Assembly (NCBI RefSeq): GCF_018448785.1
Contig: NZ_JAHCLU010000006.1
Location: 1 to 64,000, forward strand
Reading direction: 5' to 3'
Source: Halomonas jincaotanensis
Lineage (GTDB): Bacteria; Pseudomonadota; Gammaproteobacteria; Pseudomonadales; Halomonadaceae
Length of the DNA: 64,000 bases
A program made the position numbers and the translations under genes. Of this stretch, positions 44,096 to 58,526 are shown piece after piece. The first letter of the stretch is position 1. Each line of letters opens with the position of its first letter. The notes under the pieces are model-generated. The model was not told the DNA's origin and searched no databases. It was given only the letters and a program-made list of their open reading frames with translations.

Positions 44096-45931
44096 TTACT
44101 CCACTGTCACCGACTTGGCCAGGTTGCGCGGCTGATCGACGTCGGTGCCCTTGAGCACCGCCACGTGATAGCTGAGCAATTGCAGCGGCAGAGTGTAGAG
44201 GATCGGCGCCAGGGCCTCGTGAACATGCGGCAAGCGCATCACGTGGATCCCCTCCGCCTCCTCCAGTACCACATGCTCGTCGGCGAACACATAAAGCTCA
44301 CCGCCTCGGGCACGGACCTCCTGCAGGTTGGACTTGAGCTTGTCGAGCAGCTCATCATTGGGCGCCACCGAGATGACTGGCATCTCGCTGTCCACTAGCG
44401 CCAAGGGACCATGCTTCAGCTCGCCGGCCGGGTAGGCCTCGGCATGGATATAGGAAATCTCCTTGAGCTTCAACGCTCCTTCCAAGGCAATGGGGAAGTG
44501 AGCCCCACGCCCCAGGAAGAGCGCATGGTGCTTCTCGGCGAAGGCAGTGGAGAGCGACTCGATCTGCCCATCAAGCGCCAGGACCCGCGTGATCAGCGCC
44601 GGCAGGCCCCTCAGGGCCGACACCAGCTCGGCCTGAACGGTCTCGTCCAGGCCCTTTATCCGACCCAGCGACAGGGTCAACAGCAACAGCGCGACGAGCT
44701 GGGTGGTGAAGGCCTTGGTGGAAGCCACGCCGATTTCTGGCCCGGCGTGCGTCATCAGAGTCAGGTCCGATTCGCGCACTAGGGAGCTTCCCGGCACGTT
44801 GCAGATCGCCAGACTGCCCAGATAGCCGCTTTCACGCGCAAAGCGCAACGCCGCCAGGGTATCGGCGGTCTCACCGGACTGGGAGAGCGTCACAAACAGC
44901 GTTCCCTCGGGCACCACCACCCGGCGGTAGCGGTATTCGGAGGCGACCTCGACCTGGACAGGGACGCCGGCGAAACGCTCGAGCCAGTACCGCGCCACCA
45001 TGCCGGCATGATAACTGGTGCCACACGCCACGATATGCACCTGCTTGACGCGATCGAACAGGGCTGCGGCCTCAGGGCCAAAGCTCTCCACCAGCGCCCC
45101 ATGTTCGCCCAGACGACCTTCCAGCGTAGCGGCGATCACTGCCGGCTGTTCATGGATCTCCTTGAGCATGAAGTGGCGAAACTCGCCCTTGCTGGCGGCG
45201 CCATCGCCATGCTCGAAGGTATGCACCTGGCGCTCTACCACCCGACCCGACGCATCGTGAATCTCGATGGCGCCCCCGCGTGACAGGCGCACCAGATCAC
45301 CCTCCTCCAGATAGATGAAGCGGTCGGTGACCTGCAGCAATGCCAGCGGGTCAGAGCCCAGGAAGGCCTCGTCGATCCCCACGCCGACGACCAACGGGCT
45401 GCCCTTGCGCGCGCCGATAATGACATCGGAATCCTGGGCGTTCATCACCGCCAGCGCATAGGCGCCATCGAGTTTCGCCAGGGCCCGTTTCACCGCATCG
45501 AGCAGGTCGTCGCCGGTGCGAGATTCCTGGTCCACCAAGTGGGCCACCACTTCCGTATCGGTTTCCGAGCTGAAGTCATAACCGTTAGCGACCAGTTCAC
45601 GACGCAGGGTTTCATGGTTCTCGATGATGCCGTTGTGCACCACCGCCAGCCGCTCGCCGGATTGATGCGGATGCGCATTGGTTTCGGTGGGCCGGCCATG
45701 GGTCGCCCAGCGGGTGTGGGCGATGCCACAGCGGCCCGACAACGGTTCGGCAGCGAGACGCTCCTCTAGCGCTGCCACCTTTCCCGCCGCCCGACGGCGC
45801 TGCAGGCTGCCGCCGGGCGACTGAACCACCATGCCTGCCGAATCATAGCCGCGATACTCGAGTCGCTTGAGGCCTTCAAGCAGGATGCCTTGAACATTGC
45901 GCTCGGCAACGGCACCGACGATTCCACACAT
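44096..45931 (-). CDS. glmS: Glutamine--fructose-6-phosphate aminotransferase (isomerizing)
   Basis: This 611-residue cytoplasmic enzyme makes glucosamine-6-phosphate from fructose-6-phosphate and glutamine, committing carbon to peptidoglycan and LPS. The mature N-terminus [14 protein letters not shown] places the nucleophile Cys at position 2, fixing the start at 45931; the frame is open upstream but not coding. The glutaminase motif [20 protein letters not shown] and two SIS domains ([40 protein letters not shown]) are intact. It lies 40 bp after glmU, which acts two steps later in UDP-GlcNAc synthesis. Confidence 0.97.
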   Translation of the reverse strand: MCGIVGAVAERNVQGILLEGLKRLEYRGYDSAGMVVQSPGGSLQRRRAAGKVAALEERLAAEPLSGRCGIAHTRWATHGRPTETNAHPHQSGERLAVVHNGIIENHETLRRELVANGYDFSSETDTEVVAHLVDQESRTGDDLLDAVKRALAKLDGAYALAVMNAQDSDVIIGARKGSPLVVGVGIDEAFLGSDPLALLQVTDRFIYLEEGDLVRLSRGGAIEIHDASGRVVERQVHTFEHGDGAASKGEFRHFMLKEIHEQPAVIAATLEGRLGEHGALVESFGPEAAALFDRVKQVHIVACGTSYHAGMVARYWLERFAGVPVQVEVASEYRYRRVVVPEGTLFVTLSQSGETADTLAALRFARESGYLGSLAICNVPGSSLVRESDLTLMTHAGPEIGVASTKAFTTQLVALLLLTLSLGRIKGLDETVQAELVSALRGLPALITRVLALDGQIESLSTAFAEKHHALFLGRGAHFPIALEGALKLKEISYIHAEAYPAGELKHGPLALVDSEMPVISVAPNDELLDKLKSNLQEVRARGGELYVFADEHVVLEEAEGIHVMRLPHVHEALAPILYTLPLQLLSYHVAVLKGTDVDQPRNLAKSVTVE

Positions 45932-45971
45932 GCCACTTCTCCTTGTTGCAGGGCTGGAAATACACCAGCGA

Positions 45972-47336
45972 CTACGACGAACGCTTGGTTGGCCGCGTCC
46001 AGCCAGGCTTGCTGACCTGGCGGCTGCGCGACACGCACAGGGCACCATCGGCGACATCTTTGCTGATCGTCGACCCCGCCCCCACCGTCGCCCCTTTGCC
46101 GACGCTGACCGGCGCCACCAGCGCAGTGTTCGAGCCGATGAAGGCCTCGTCATCGATCTCGGTGCGATGCTTGTTGGCGCCATCGTAGTTGCAGGTGATG
46201 GTCCCCGCGCCCATATTGACGTTGCGACCCAGGCGAGCGTCGCCCACGTAGCTCAGATGATTGATCTTGCTGCCCTCGCCAACCTCGACATTCTTGGTTT
46301 CGACGAAGTTGCCGATTTTCGCCCCGACCGCCAGCCGCGACCCCGGCCGCAAGCGCGCAAAGGGGCCGATATAGTTGCGACCGGCCACGACCGCCCCATC
46401 GAGCACGCTGTGCGATTCGATTACCGATTCGGCGCCGACATGACTGTCGCGAATCACGCAGTATGGACCAATGCGCACCCCTTCCCCCAGTTCGACATCG
46501 CCCTCGAAGACACAACCGACATCGATCTCCACGTCGTGGCCGCAGGTCAGTGTGCCCCGGATATCCAGGCGATCTGGATCGATAAGCGCCACACCGCCCG
46601 CCATCAGCGCCTCGGCCTGGTCTCGCTGGTACGCCCGCTCCAGACGCGCCAGTTCGGCACGGTTATTGACTCCCTCAACCTCTCGCGTTCGGTCAGGCTG
46701 GGTAGTGACGATCGTGACGCCCTCGGCAGCGGCCATGGCGATGATATCGGTGAGATAATATTCGCCTTGGGTGTTGTCGGCGGAGAGCTGCGGCAACCAG
46801 CGCTGCAACTGTTGGGCGGTCATCGCCATGATACCGGTATTGCACTCGCGAATCGCCCGCTGGGCGTCGCTGGCATCCTTGTGCTCGACAATTGCCACCG
46901 CCTCGCCGTCGACATTGCGCAGGATACGACCATAGCCCCCCGGATTCTCCAGGGTAACGGTCAGCAGCCCGAGATGCTGTTCGTCGACGCTCTCGAGCAG
47001 CTTCGCCAACGTTTCGCGGCGAATCAGTGGCACATCGCCGTAGAGTACCAACACCTTGCCATTGCCCAGTCCCTTCAGCGCCTGGGCCACGGCATGGCCA
47101 GTGCCTTTCTGCTCGGTCTGCAAGGCGAATCGGACCGGACAGTCGACAAGCGCTTCACGCACATGATCGGCGCCGTGTCCCACCACCACATGGGTCCGCT
47201 CGGCCTGGAGCCCGTGAGCCGTGTCGATGACGTGTCGCACCATGGGTTTGCCGGCCAGGCGATGGACCACCTTGGGCCGAGTAGAACGCATGCGACTGCC
47301 CTGCCCAGCCGCGAGGATCACCACATCGAGACTCAT
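45972..47336 (-). CDS. glmU: Bifunctional UDP-N-acetylglucosamine pyrophosphorylase / GlcN-1-P acetyltransferase
   Basis: This 454-residue enzyme acetylates glucosamine-1-phosphate and couples it to UTP to form UDP-GlcNAc. The pyrophosphorylase domain has [20 protein letters not shown] and [14 protein letters not shown]. The C-terminal left-handed beta helix carries the acetyltransferase sites ([40 protein letters not shown]). The length is normal. It is the upstream partner of glmS, with the atp genes nearby as in E. coli and Pseudomonas. Confidence 0.97.
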   Translation of the reverse strand: MSLDVVILAAGQGSRMRSTRPKVVHRLAGKPMVRHVIDTAHGLQAERTHVVVGHGADHVREALVDCPVRFALQTEQKGTGHAVAQALKGLGNGKVLVLYGDVPLIRRETLAKLLESVDEQHLGLLTVTLENPGGYGRILRNVDGEAVAIVEHKDASDAQRAIRECNTGIMAMTAQQLQRWLPQLSADNTQGEYYLTDIIAMAAAEGVTIVTTQPDRTREVEGVNNRAELARLERAYQRDQAEALMAGGVALIDPDRLDIRGTLTCGHDVEIDVGCVFEGDVELGEGVRIGPYCVIRDSHVGAESVIESHSVLDGAVVAGRNYIGPFARLRPGSRLAVGAKIGNFVETKNVEVGEGSKINHLSYVGDARLGRNVNMGAGTITCNYDGANKHRTEIDDEAFIGSNTALVAPVSVGKGATVGAGSTISKDVADGALCVSRSRQVSKPGWTRPTKRSS

Positions 47337-47417
47337 CGTGACTCCTTGACGATTGGTCGTTGTTGCCAGTTTAACGAATTGCAGGCGGGACGGCCGTTTT
47401 CCACCGACCCGACGGTG

Positions 47418-48497
47418 TCACGTCTCATTTCCGACCTCGAGGTCTTCTTCTTCGACCAGCGCCTCGCCGAAGTGCGTGACGAACGCGGGGCTGACACGAC
47501 TGAGCCAGCCACCGTCATCGTCGCGCACGATCATCAGCACCTCTAGCTGCTGGCCGCGGGCCACCCTCATGCCCTGTTCGTCGCCCAGCACCATCAAGGC
47601 CGTGGCCCAGGCATCCGCCCAGGCGTTAGAGGGATGCGCAACCGTCACCGAAGCCAGGCGATGTTCGATGGGCCGCCCGGTACGCGGATCCAGGGTATGC
47701 GAATAACGTTGTCCCTCCGACTCGAAGTAGTTGCGATAATCACCCGAAGTGGCCACCGAAATATCGTGCAGCGGGAGGATATGCCGCGCCTGCTGCGGTC
47801 CATTATGGGGTCTTTCGATACCGATCTGCCATGGCGTATCTTCCCGGTCTCGATACCCTTGGGCCAGCAAGTCACCGCCGAGGTTGACCAGGTAATGCTC
47901 CATGTCCTGGCGCTCCAGATAATTCGCGACGCGATCGGTCGCATGGCCCTTGGCCACAGCGGAGAGATCGATGAAAACCTCCCGGGTCCGCCGAGCCTGG
48001 CGAGATTCGACATCAAGCTCAAGGCTGTCGGGGCCGATCTCGGCCAACCGTGTTGTCAGGGTCTCGTCATCCGGCGCCTCGCGGGACCGCGCCTCGGGGC
48101 CGAAACTCCACAAGTTCACCAATCCGCCGATGGTGATGTCCAAGGCGCCGTCGCTTGCCTTACCCACCGATTGACTGATCGATAACACCTCGATCAGCTC
48201 GTCGGAGAGCGGCTGCCACTCTCCCACCGGCGCCTCATTGAAGACCATCAGCTCCGAATCGTCACGCCAGGTGGACATGGCCGCATCCACCGATTCGAGT
48301 TCGGCAACAATCCCTTCTTCCAGCACCTCGGCCTCGCTCAGGGTCAGCGGGTCGGCGATCGACACCTGGTAGAAGGTCCCGAAGATTTCGCCTTCAAGCT
48401 TGACCGGCGACTCCAAGGGGCGATCCCGCTCGGAACAGCCTACCAGCAACACCAGCAGCAGGGTCAGACACCATGGCAAGCAGCGCATCGACAACAT
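47418..48497 (-). CDS. apbE: FAD:protein FMN transferase (lipoprotein)
   Basis: This 359-residue protein has a lipoprotein signal (LTLLLVLLVGCSERD, lipobox Cys at about residue 21). The ApbE domain starts GEIFGTFYQVSIADPL and contains DVESRQARRTREVFIDLSAV, then AKGHATDRVANYLERQ. HTLDPRTGRPIEHRLASVTV is the family's metal/FAD site. It transfers FMN to periplasmic proteins such as Nqr and Rnf subunits, and none of those is nearby in this window. It is on the same strand as uppP. Confidence 0.92.
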   Translation of the reverse strand: MLSMRCLPWCLTLLLVLLVGCSERDRPLESPVKLEGEIFGTFYQVSIADPLTLSEAEVLEEGIVAELESVDAAMSTWRDDSELMVFNEAPVGEWQPLSDELIEVLSISQSVGKASDGALDITIGGLVNLWSFGPEARSREAPDDETLTTRLAEIGPDSLELDVESRQARRTREVFIDLSAVAKGHATDRVANYLERQDMEHYLVNLGGDLLAQGYRDREDTPWQIGIERPHNGPQQARHILPLHDISVATSGDYRNYFESEGQRYSHTLDPRTGRPIEHRLASVTVAHPSNAWADAWATALMVLGDEQGMRVARGQQLEVLMIVRDDDGGWLSRVSPAFVTHFGEALVEEEDLEVGNET

Positions 48498-48532
48498 CGT
48501 GAACAGACTCCGTCAAGGCGTAAAAAAAGCGG

Positions 48533-49330
48533 CTAGCCGAACAGCCACAGCAGGGCGACACCGAGAATCAGCCGGTAGACCACGAAGGGCTGCATGCCGA
48601 GGCGTCGGATGAAGGCCAGAAAATAGTGAATACACAGATAGGCGCTGAGCCCTGACACCAGCGCTCCCAACAGCATGTTGGTCACATTCACCGATACGGA
48701 AGCGTTAACGAGATTGAAGATTTCGAGGCCCGCGGCCAGCACGATGACCGGGATCGACAGCAAGAAGGAAAAGCGTGCCGACGCCTCGCGGTTCAAGCCG
48801 AGAAGCAGGGCCGCAGTCATGGTGATCCCCGAACGCGACGTGCCGGGAATCAGTGCCAGCGCCTGCGCGAGTCCGATCCACAGCACGTCGACCCAGTTCA
48901 TGCTGTATTCGCTACGGGCACCCCGATGGCGCCAGTCGGCATACCCCAGCAGAATCCCGAAGACAATCAACCCACCGGCCAGAATGAGTGGCGAGCGCAT
49001 GGCCGTCTCGATGGTATCGTGCAAGCTCAGTCCGGCAAGCGCCACCGGCACGGTAGCCAGGATCACCCACCAGGCCAGGCGGGCGTCGTCGTCGGTGCCT
49101 TTCCCCGCCACACTGATACCCCAGCTGCGCGTCATGGCAACCAGCTCATGGCGAAAGTAGAGAACGACCGCCGTCAGGCTGCCCAGATGCAGCGCCACAT
49201 CGAAGGCCAGACCTTGGTCCCCCCAATCGGAAAAGACCGGCACCAGAATCAAGTGGGCGGAGCTGGATACGGGCAGGAACTCGGTCAGTCCCTGAACGAT
49301 AGAAAGAACGACGATCTGGAGCCAATCCAT
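48533..49330 (-). CDS. uppP: Undecaprenyl-diphosphatase UppP (BacA)
   Basis: This 265-residue polytopic membrane enzyme dephosphorylates undecaprenyl diphosphate to recycle the lipid carrier for peptidoglycan. Conserved motifs are IVQGLTEFLPVSSSAHLILV and IPGTSRSGITMTAALLLGLN. I chose the ATG at 49330 (MDWLQIVVLSIVQG), the standard family start; a longer frame begins in the region after the atp terminator. It is downstream of the atp operon but separated by that terminator. Confidence 0.95.
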   Translation of the reverse strand: MDWLQIVVLSIVQGLTEFLPVSSSAHLILVPVFSDWGDQGLAFDVALHLGSLTAVVLYFRHELVAMTRSWGISVAGKGTDDDARLAWWVILATVPVALAGLSLHDTIETAMRSPLILAGGLIVFGILLGYADWRHRGARSEYSMNWVDVLWIGLAQALALIPGTSRSGITMTAALLLGLNREASARFSFLLSIPVIVLAAGLEIFNLVNASVSVNVTNMLLGALVSGLSAYLCIHYFLAFIRRLGMQPFVVYRLILGVALLWLFG

Positions 49331-49458
49331 GAAGCTTCCTGCTGAAGGAACGGAGACGGTGAGACCCGTGTTAAAGACCGTGAAGAGGATACACAAGCCG
49401 GGGCGTGATGTCCGCCCGTTGATGCCTCAGGAAGCGCTAAGTAACGCCGTAACGCACG

Positions 49459-49492
49459 AAAAAACGCCCCCCGAACCGGGTCCGGGGGGCGT
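49459..49492 (-). terminator. Strong intrinsic terminator of the atp operon
   Basis: Directly after atpC, acgccccccg (49464-49473) pairs with cggggggcgt (49483-49492) in a 10-bp GC-rich stem with a nine-base loop. On the minus strand it is followed by a run of six T. This is a textbook Rho-independent terminator. Confidence 0.92.
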
Positions 49493-49513
49493 CATCTACG
49501 GCGGAGAGCTCGC

Positions 49514-49945
49514 TCAGCTCTTGCCGCCGGCCTTCTTGCGCAATTGCTGAATGGTCCGCAGCTGCGCCACCGCCTCGGCAAGCTCGGCCGAGGCGCGGGT
49601 ATAGTCGAGCTCGGATGACTTGTCATTCAGGTGTTTCAGCGCTTGCTGGCGTGCCTCTTCGGCAGCCGCTTCATTGATGTCATGCGCACGGGTCGCCGCA
49701 TCGGCCAGGATGGTCACCACGTCGGGCTGGACTTCCAGGAAGCCTCCCGAGACGTAATAGCTCTCCTCCTGGCCGCCATCGTAGATCACGCGCACCGGCC
49801 CCGGCTGGAGCTCGGTGAGCAGCGGGGCGTGGCCGGGAAGAATCCCCAGCTCGCCCATCAGGCCATTGGCGATGATCCGCTCAATCTCCCCAGAGAAGAT
49901 ACCTTCCTGGGCGCTGACGATCTCGCATTTGAAGCTTTTCGTCAT
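49514..49945 (-). CDS. atpC: F1Fo ATP synthase subunit epsilon
   Basis: This 143-residue subunit of the F1 central stalk couples rotation and inhibits ATP hydrolysis. The N-terminal beta sandwich (KCEIVSAQEGIFSGEIERII, GELGILPGHAPLLTELQPGP) and the C-terminal helical hairpin are present. It is the last gene of the atpIBEFHAGDC operon, 25 bp after atpD and just before the terminator. Confidence 0.97.
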   Translation of the reverse strand: MTKSFKCEIVSAQEGIFSGEIERIIANGLMGELGILPGHAPLLTELQPGPVRVIYDGGQEESYYVSGGFLEVQPDVVTILADAATRAHDINEAAAEEARQQALKHLNDKSSELDYTRASAELAEAVAQLRTIQQLRKKAGGKS

Positions 49946-49970
49946 GACGACGTCTCCCGGGTGGAAGGGA

Positions 49971-52294
<2,324 letters not shown>

Positions 52295-52362
52295 AGCGAT
52301 CTACTCCGTTCGTGGCACTCAGAAGGCTCCAGGGCCCGCCCAGGTAGAGCGAGCCAACGGGA

Positions 52363-53907
52363 TTACCAGCTCTGAGTGGCCTTGAACTTGTCGAGACCCT
52401 CTTTCAGACCGCTCTTGATCTCGTCGTCGTAGTCGCCGGTCTGGTTGATCTTGTCGAGCAGCTCGCTGTACTCGGCCTTCATGAAGTCACGCAGCGCGCG
52501 CTCGAAGGGCAGCACCTTGCTGACCTCGACGTCCTCCAGGTGACCCTCGTTGGCCGCATACAGGGAGACGGCCATCTCGGCCACCGACATCGGCGAATAC
52601 TGATTCTGCTTCATCAGCTCGGTGACGCGCTGACCGTGCTCGAGCTGCTTGCGGGTAGCTTCGTCCAGGTCGGAGGCGAACTGGGCGAAGGCCGCCAGTT
52701 CGCGGTACTGGGCGAGGGCCAGACGCACACTGCCGCCGAGCTTCTTGATGATCTTGGTCTGGGCCGAGCCACCGACACGCGACACCGAGAGACCGGCGTT
52801 GATGGCCGGACGGATGCCCGAGTTGAACAGGTCGGTCTCGAGGAAGATCTGACCATCGGTGATCGAGATCACGTTGGTCGGCACGAACGCAGAGACGTCG
52901 CCACCCTGGGTCTCGATGATCGGCAGGGCCGTCAGCGAGCCGGTCTTGCCCTTGACCTCGCCATTGGTGAACTTCTCGACGTAGTCGATGTTGACGCGGG
53001 CGGCACGCTCGAGCAGACGCGAGTGTAGGTAGAAAACATCACCCGGGTAGGCTTCACGTCCCGGCGGACGACGCAGCAACAGTGAGACCTGACGATAGGC
53101 CACGGCCTGCTTGGAAAGATCGTCATAGACGATCAGGGCGTCTTCGCCGCGGTCGCGGAAGTACTCGCCCATGGTGCAGCCGGAATAGGGGGCAAGGAAC
53201 TGCATCGGCGCCGGGTCGGCAGCGCCTGCGGCGACCACGATGGTGTGCTCCATGGCACCGTGCTCTTCGAGCTTGCGCACCACGTTGGCAATGGTCGACT
53301 GCTTCTGACCGATGGCCACGTAGACACAGGTGACGCCCTTGCCTTTCTGGTTGATGATCGCGTCGATGGCGATGGCCGACTTACCGATCTGGCGGTCGCC
53401 GATGATCAGCTCACGCTGGCCGCGGCCGATCGGCACCATGGCGTCGATGGACTTGAAGCCCGTCTGGATCGGCTGGTCGACGGATTGGCGCGTGATGACG
53501 CCCGGCGCGACCTTTTCCACCGCATCGGTGAGCTTGGTGCTGATATCTCCCTTGCCGTCGATGGGGTTGCCGAGCGCATCCACAACGCGTCCACACAGTT
53601 CGGGGCCCACCGGCACTTCGAGAATGCGCCCGGTGCACTGGGCCGTCATGCCCTCTTCAAGTTCCTGGTAGTCGCCGAGCACCACGATACCCACCGAGTC
53701 GCGCTCGAGGTTGAGCACCATGCCGAAGATGCTGCCGGGGAATTCGATCATTTCACCGAACATCGCATCCTCGAGCCCGTGAACTTTCACGATGCCGTCG
53801 GAAACGCTGACGATGGTGCCCTGATTACGGGCTTCAGATGCGACATCCAGCTTCTCGATACGCTGCTTGATGATGTCGCTGATCTCGGAAGGATTCAGTT
53901 GCTGCAT
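52363..53907 (-). CDS. atpA: F1Fo ATP synthase subunit alpha
   Basis: This 514-residue non-catalytic nucleotide-binding subunit has the P-loop [20 protein letters not shown] and the N-terminal [20 protein letters not shown], which contacts the stator. [20 protein letters not shown] lies at the catalytic interface. Its length equals that of E. coli AtpA (513 aa) to within one residue. It lies 16 bp after atpH. Confidence 0.98.
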   Translation of the reverse strand: MQQLNPSEISDIIKQRIEKLDVASEARNQGTIVSVSDGIVKVHGLEDAMFGEMIEFPGSIFGMVLNLERDSVGIVVLGDYQELEEGMTAQCTGRILEVPVGPELCGRVVDALGNPIDGKGDISTKLTDAVEKVAPGVITRQSVDQPIQTGFKSIDAMVPIGRGQRELIIGDRQIGKSAIAIDAIINQKGKGVTCVYVAIGQKQSTIANVVRKLEEHGAMEHTIVVAAGAADPAPMQFLAPYSGCTMGEYFRDRGEDALIVYDDLSKQAVAYRQVSLLLRRPPGREAYPGDVFYLHSRLLERAARVNIDYVEKFTNGEVKGKTGSLTALPIIETQGGDVSAFVPTNVISITDGQIFLETDLFNSGIRPAINAGLSVSRVGGSAQTKIIKKLGGSVRLALAQYRELAAFAQFASDLDEATRKQLEHGQRVTELMKQNQYSPMSVAEMAVSLYAANEGHLEDVEVSKVLPFERALRDFMKAEYSELLDKINQTGDYDDEIKSGLKEGLDKFKATQSW

Positions 53908-53923
53908 GCCATGTCCCTCTGAC

Positions 53924-54460
53924 TCAAGCGGAAAGGGCTTCGGAAAGGCGCGTTAGTCGACCGCGTACCGACCCGTCGATGACGGTGTCGCCGGCACGCA
54001 GGACAACGCCGCCGAGAAGCGCCGGGTCCACCTGAGTGGTAATGGAGATTTCGCGATTCAGGCGCTTCTTGAGCGCACCGGCGAGCTTGTTCTGCTGCTT
54101 GTCGTCGAGCGGGTAGGCCGAAACCACGGTGACATCGACGCGTTGCTCGAGCTCTGCACGCAGCCGCTCGAACTGTTCGGCGATGGCCGTCAGCGCCGGG
54201 AGACGATTCTTGGCGCCTAAGGTCTCGAGAAAGCGGCGGGCCGCCTCGTCGGTATCGACCTCGGCCAGCTCGAGAAGTATCGCCACCTTGCGCTCGGCCG
54301 TGAGGCCGGGATGCATCAATAATTTCTGGACATCACGCACGGCGGCGACCCGGCCCAGCTTGACCAACAAGTCGGCCCAGACATCAAGCGCCTTGTGATC
54401 GCGGGCGTACTCGAATGCTGCCTTGGCGTAGGGTCGCGCGACGGTAGATGTTTCCGCCAT
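53924..54460 (-). CDS. atpH: F1Fo ATP synthase subunit delta
   Basis: This 178-residue stator subunit joins AtpF to the top of F1. The N-terminus [20 protein letters not shown] and C-terminus [20 protein letters not shown], then [14 protein letters not shown] are typical. It lies between atpF and atpA. Confidence 0.96.
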   Translation of the reverse strand: MAETSTVARPYAKAAFEYARDHKALDVWADLLVKLGRVAAVRDVQKLLMHPGLTAERKVAILLELAEVDTDEAARRFLETLGAKNRLPALTAIAEQFERLRAELEQRVDVTVVSAYPLDDKQQNKLAGALKKRLNREISITTQVDPALLGGVVLRAGDTVIDGSVRGRLTRLSEALSA

Positions 54461-54471
54461 GGATCACCTCC

Positions 54472-54942
54472 TCACAGTTCGGCGGCAAGCTTGTCGAGCA
54501 GCTTGCGGTGTGCCTTCTCGTCAACGGAGGCTTCAAGGACCCGCTCGGCACCGGATACCGCCAGATGCGACACCTGAGCACGAAGCTCTTCCTTGGCGCG
54601 CTGGACTTCCTGATCGATCTCGGCACGAGCGCTGGCAACGATGCGCTCACCCTCATTACGGGCCTGCTCGCGAGCTTCCTCGATCATTTGCGAGGAACGC
54701 TTGTTGGCCTGCTCGAGGATCTGAGACGCCTGTTCCTTGCTTTCGCGCAGGGTCTCGTTGGCACGCTCCTGCGCGAGCTCAAGGTCACGCGTGGCACGGC
54801 TGGCCGCGTCCAGGCCGTCGGCGATTCTCTTCTGACGCTCGTGGAGCGCATTGCTGATCGGCGGCCACACATACTTTGTGCAAAACCAGACGAAGATCGC
54901 GAAGGCGATCGTCTGTCCGATTAGCGTCATGTTGATATTCAC
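54472..54942 (-). CDS. atpF: F1Fo ATP synthase subunit b
   Basis: This 156-residue peripheral stalk subunit has one N-terminal membrane helix ([20 protein letters not shown]) followed by a long Ala/Glu/Arg-rich coiled coil to the end. It begins at a GTG (54942). The length matches E. coli subunit b (156 aa). It dimerises and holds F1 against rotation. Confidence 0.97.
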   Translation of the reverse strand: MNINMTLIGQTIAFAIFVWFCTKYVWPPISNALHERQKRIADGLDAASRATRDLELAQERANETLRESKEQASQILEQANKRSSQMIEEAREQARNEGERIVASARAEIDQEVQRAKEELRAQVSHLAVSGAERVLEASVDEKAHRKLLDKLAAEL

Positions 54943-55014
54943 AGGGATGTACCTCTGACAGGTTCGTGGCGACCGGAAACCGACAAACCGAGCGCACGGC
55001 GCTCGGTCATGTCA

Positions 55015-55302
<288 letters not shown>

Positions 55303-55327
55303 TCAAGCAGAGAAGCGTGGCTCGGGA

Positions 55328-56176
<849 letters not shown>

Positions 56177-56542
56177 TCAGGCACGCAGCAGCCAAGGGGA
56201 CAGCCAGTGCATAAGGTGAACCGCCACGTATGCGCTAAAGAAAAAAACCGGGTTTGAGGGAGGCGCTGACACGAATACTAGAGCGAACAGTGCCACCGTC
56301 AAACCAAACTTGCCTGCTTCGGCGCGATAGAAATCGATCACGAAGCGTGTTGTCTGCCGTCTACCCTTGGCGGGGATGAGTCGCCAGACGAAATACAGGT
56401 TAGGCAGAAAACACACCAGTCCGCCACCTAGCGACGATATAGCGGCCTTGGGTCCGCCGAACATCAGACCGAGCAGAGTTATGGCCAACACTGCCAAGCC
56501 TTGACTCAGCAACAAGCGTCGAAAATCAGGCCCTCGTCGCAT
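56177..56542 (-). CDS. atpI: ATP synthase accessory protein AtpI
   Basis: This 121-residue protein has four hydrophobic helices, including LAVLAITLLGLMFGGPKAAI and SSLGGGLVCFLPNLYFVWRL. AtpI assists c-ring assembly and Mg/cation handling. It is the first gene of the atp operon. The 225 bp between it and parB include an AT-rich stretch that probably holds the operon promoter. Confidence 0.9.
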   Translation of the reverse strand: MRRGPDFRRLLLSQGLAVLAITLLGLMFGGPKAAISSLGGGLVCFLPNLYFVWRLIPAKGRRQTTRFVIDFYRAEAGKFGLTVALFALVFVSAPPSNPVFFFSAYVAVHLMHWLSPWLLRA

Positions 56543-56767
56543 GACTGCCGGCCCGTGCCTGCGCCTTATCTGGCAGTCTTATCGACCTCGCCTTGCTCGG
56601 AAAATCTGGCCTCCGCCAAGCAAACAAACACCGGCGGATTATAGGGAACCCCCCCTGACCATTCAACCAAAGAGGCGGCGATTCAAGCATTAAACGGTTT
56701 TTTTTCGACCAAAGGGGGACGCTAGCCCACCCTGGATGAGCAAAAGCAGGACATGCCCGACTTACGC

Positions 56768-57685
56768 TCAATGTATATGCTCCAGGATGCCATCCAGCTC
56801 GTCGAGGCTGGCATAACGAATTGTGACCCGTCCCTTGCCACTGCGCCCGTGCTGGATCTTGACCGGCGCCCCCAGCACTTCGCCCAGACGGGTTTCCAGG
56901 CAGGCCACATCGGGGCTCGGCGACGGCGTTGTCGGTTTGGCGGTATCGCCCGCCACCAGCCGCTTGACCAGTGCCTCGGTATCGCGAACGGTAAGATCCT
57001 TGTTGACCACCTCATGGGCCGCCTTGCGTTGCTTAGCACCGGACAACGCCAACAGGGCACGCGCGTGGCCCATGTCCAGGTCGCCACGCTCGAGCAGCGT
57101 CTGGACCTCGGGGTCGAGCGCCAGGAGGCGCAGCAGGTTGGCGACCTGGGCCCGCGAGCGACCCACGGCATCGGCAACCTGCTGCTGGGTCAAGGCGAAG
57201 TCCTCGAGCAGGCGCTTGAACGCCATCGCCTCTTCGACGGGGTTGAGATCTTCGCGCTGAATGTTCTCGATCAACGCCAGGGCCAGTGCGACCTCGTCAC
57301 TGACCTCTCGGATAACGGCCGGGATGGTGTCGAGCTCGGCGAGCTGGGCAGCCCGCCAGCGTCGCTCGCCAGCGATAATCTCATAGCGCGACTCGCCGAT
57401 AGGCCGCACCACGATGGGCTGCATAACGCCCTGGGCGCGGATCGAGTCAGCCAGTTCCTCAAGCGCCTCGGGCTGGATATCGCGCCGCGGTTGATACTTG
57501 CCGCGAGTCAGCTGACCCAGCGGCAGGCGCTCGAGTCGCTCTTCGGCGACGGGTGATGCGTCAGGCTCGCGGTCATCACTCGCTATGGCCGGATTGAATT
57601 CCGGCAGGTCCAGGCTCTCGCGGCGACGGGCGTTGGCACCGATCAAGGCATCCAGGCCACGTCCCAGGGCGCGTTTACGCGTCAT
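56768..57685 (-). CDS. parB: Chromosome-partitioning protein ParB
   Basis: This 305-residue protein has the ParB N-terminal CTPase fold (LGQLTRGKYQPRRDIQPEAL; YEIIAGERRWRAAQLAELDT), the parS-binding helix-turn-helix (FALTQQQVADAVGRSRAQVA) and a C-terminal dimerisation tail. It spreads from parS near the origin and works with ParA in segregation. The 42-bp spacing to parA suggests a parAB operon. I did not find a parS consensus in this window. Confidence 0.96.
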   Translation of the reverse strand: MTRKRALGRGLDALIGANARRRESLDLPEFNPAIASDDREPDASPVAEERLERLPLGQLTRGKYQPRRDIQPEALEELADSIRAQGVMQPIVVRPIGESRYEIIAGERRWRAAQLAELDTIPAVIREVSDEVALALALIENIQREDLNPVEEAMAFKRLLEDFALTQQQVADAVGRSRAQVANLLRLLALDPEVQTLLERGDLDMGHARALLALSGAKQRKAAHEVVNKDLTVRDTEALVKRLVAGDTAKPTTPSPSPDVACLETRLGEVLGAPVKIQHGRSGKGRVTIRYASLDELDGILEHIH

Positions 57686-57727
57686 CGACTTTCCCTCATC
57701 ACGGCAGACGGTGTGTCAGCGCTGGTG

Positions 57728-58507
57728 CTACAACGACAGGCGCCGGATCAATTCCTTGGCCAGCACCCGATGGGCCTGGCTCCCCCGCGAGAAGCGCGCG
57801 TACTTGGTCACCGGCAGGCCATGGCTCGGCGCCTCGGCAACCCGCACGTTGCGCGGAATGGTGGTCTTGAGCAGCACGTTGCCGAAATAATCGCGAAGCT
57901 GCTTGCTGACGTCGCGCGTCAGGCTGATGCGTGAATCGAACATGGTACGCAGGATGCCGTAGATTTCGAGATCGGGATTCACGCTATCCTTGAGCTGCTC
58001 GACGGTATCGAGCAGTGCCGAGAGGCCTTCCATGGCGTAAAACTCGCATTGCAGCGGAATCAATACGCCATCGGCGGCGGTCAAGGCGTTGACGGTGAGC
58101 ATGTTCAGCGACGGCGGGCAGTCGATCAGCACGACATCGTATTCACCGGCCACCTTGCCGAGCGCCTCGACCAGGCAGCGTTCTCGCCCTTCCTCGCGAT
58201 CGAGAAGTTCTACCTCGGCGGCCGTCAAATCGCCATTGCCCGGCAGCAGCGCGTACCCAGCGGTGGGGCAGTCGAGAATCACCTCAGTAGCCAGCTTATC
58301 GCCCAGCAAGATGTCAAGCACGCTGCCATCGAGCTCGTGCTTGTCTACACCGCTCCCCATGGTGGCATGACCCTGAGGGTCAAGATCGACCAGCAGCACG
58401 CGACGATCCAAGGCCGCCAGGCTGGCGGCGAGATTGACGGCCGTGGTGGTCTTGCCCACGCCGCCCTTCTGGTTGGTCAAGGCGATAATCTTGGTCACAA
58501 TTGACAT
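57728..58507 (-). CDS. parA: Chromosome-partitioning ATPase ParA (Soj)
   Basis: This 259-residue ATPase has the deviant Walker A motif (IIALTNQKGGVGKTTTAVNL) with its signature Lys, and DVVLIDCPPSLNMLTVNALT as Walker B. It forms the dynamic DNA-bound gradient that moves ParB-parS complexes. The ATG at 58507 is used; a GTG three codons later (58498) has better ribosome-binding-site spacing and is possible. It is 19 bp after rsmG. Confidence 0.96.
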   Translation of the reverse strand: MSIVTKIIALTNQKGGVGKTTTAVNLAASLAALDRRVLLVDLDPQGHATMGSGVDKHELDGSVLDILLGDKLATEVILDCPTAGYALLPGNGDLTAAEVELLDREEGRERCLVEALGKVAGEYDVVLIDCPPSLNMLTVNALTAADGVLIPLQCEFYAMEGLSALLDTVEQLKDSVNPDLEIYGILRTMFDSRISLTRDVSKQLRDYFGNVLLKTTIPRNVRVAEAPSHGLPVTKYARFSRGSQAHRVLAKELIRRLSL

Positions 58508-58526
58508 CCTTGGGGTAACAGAGGCC

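Noticed and set aside
45897..47546. A 549-codon plus-strand frame across glmU
   Set aside because: The glmU reading is strongly supported by family motifs; the antisense frame has none.
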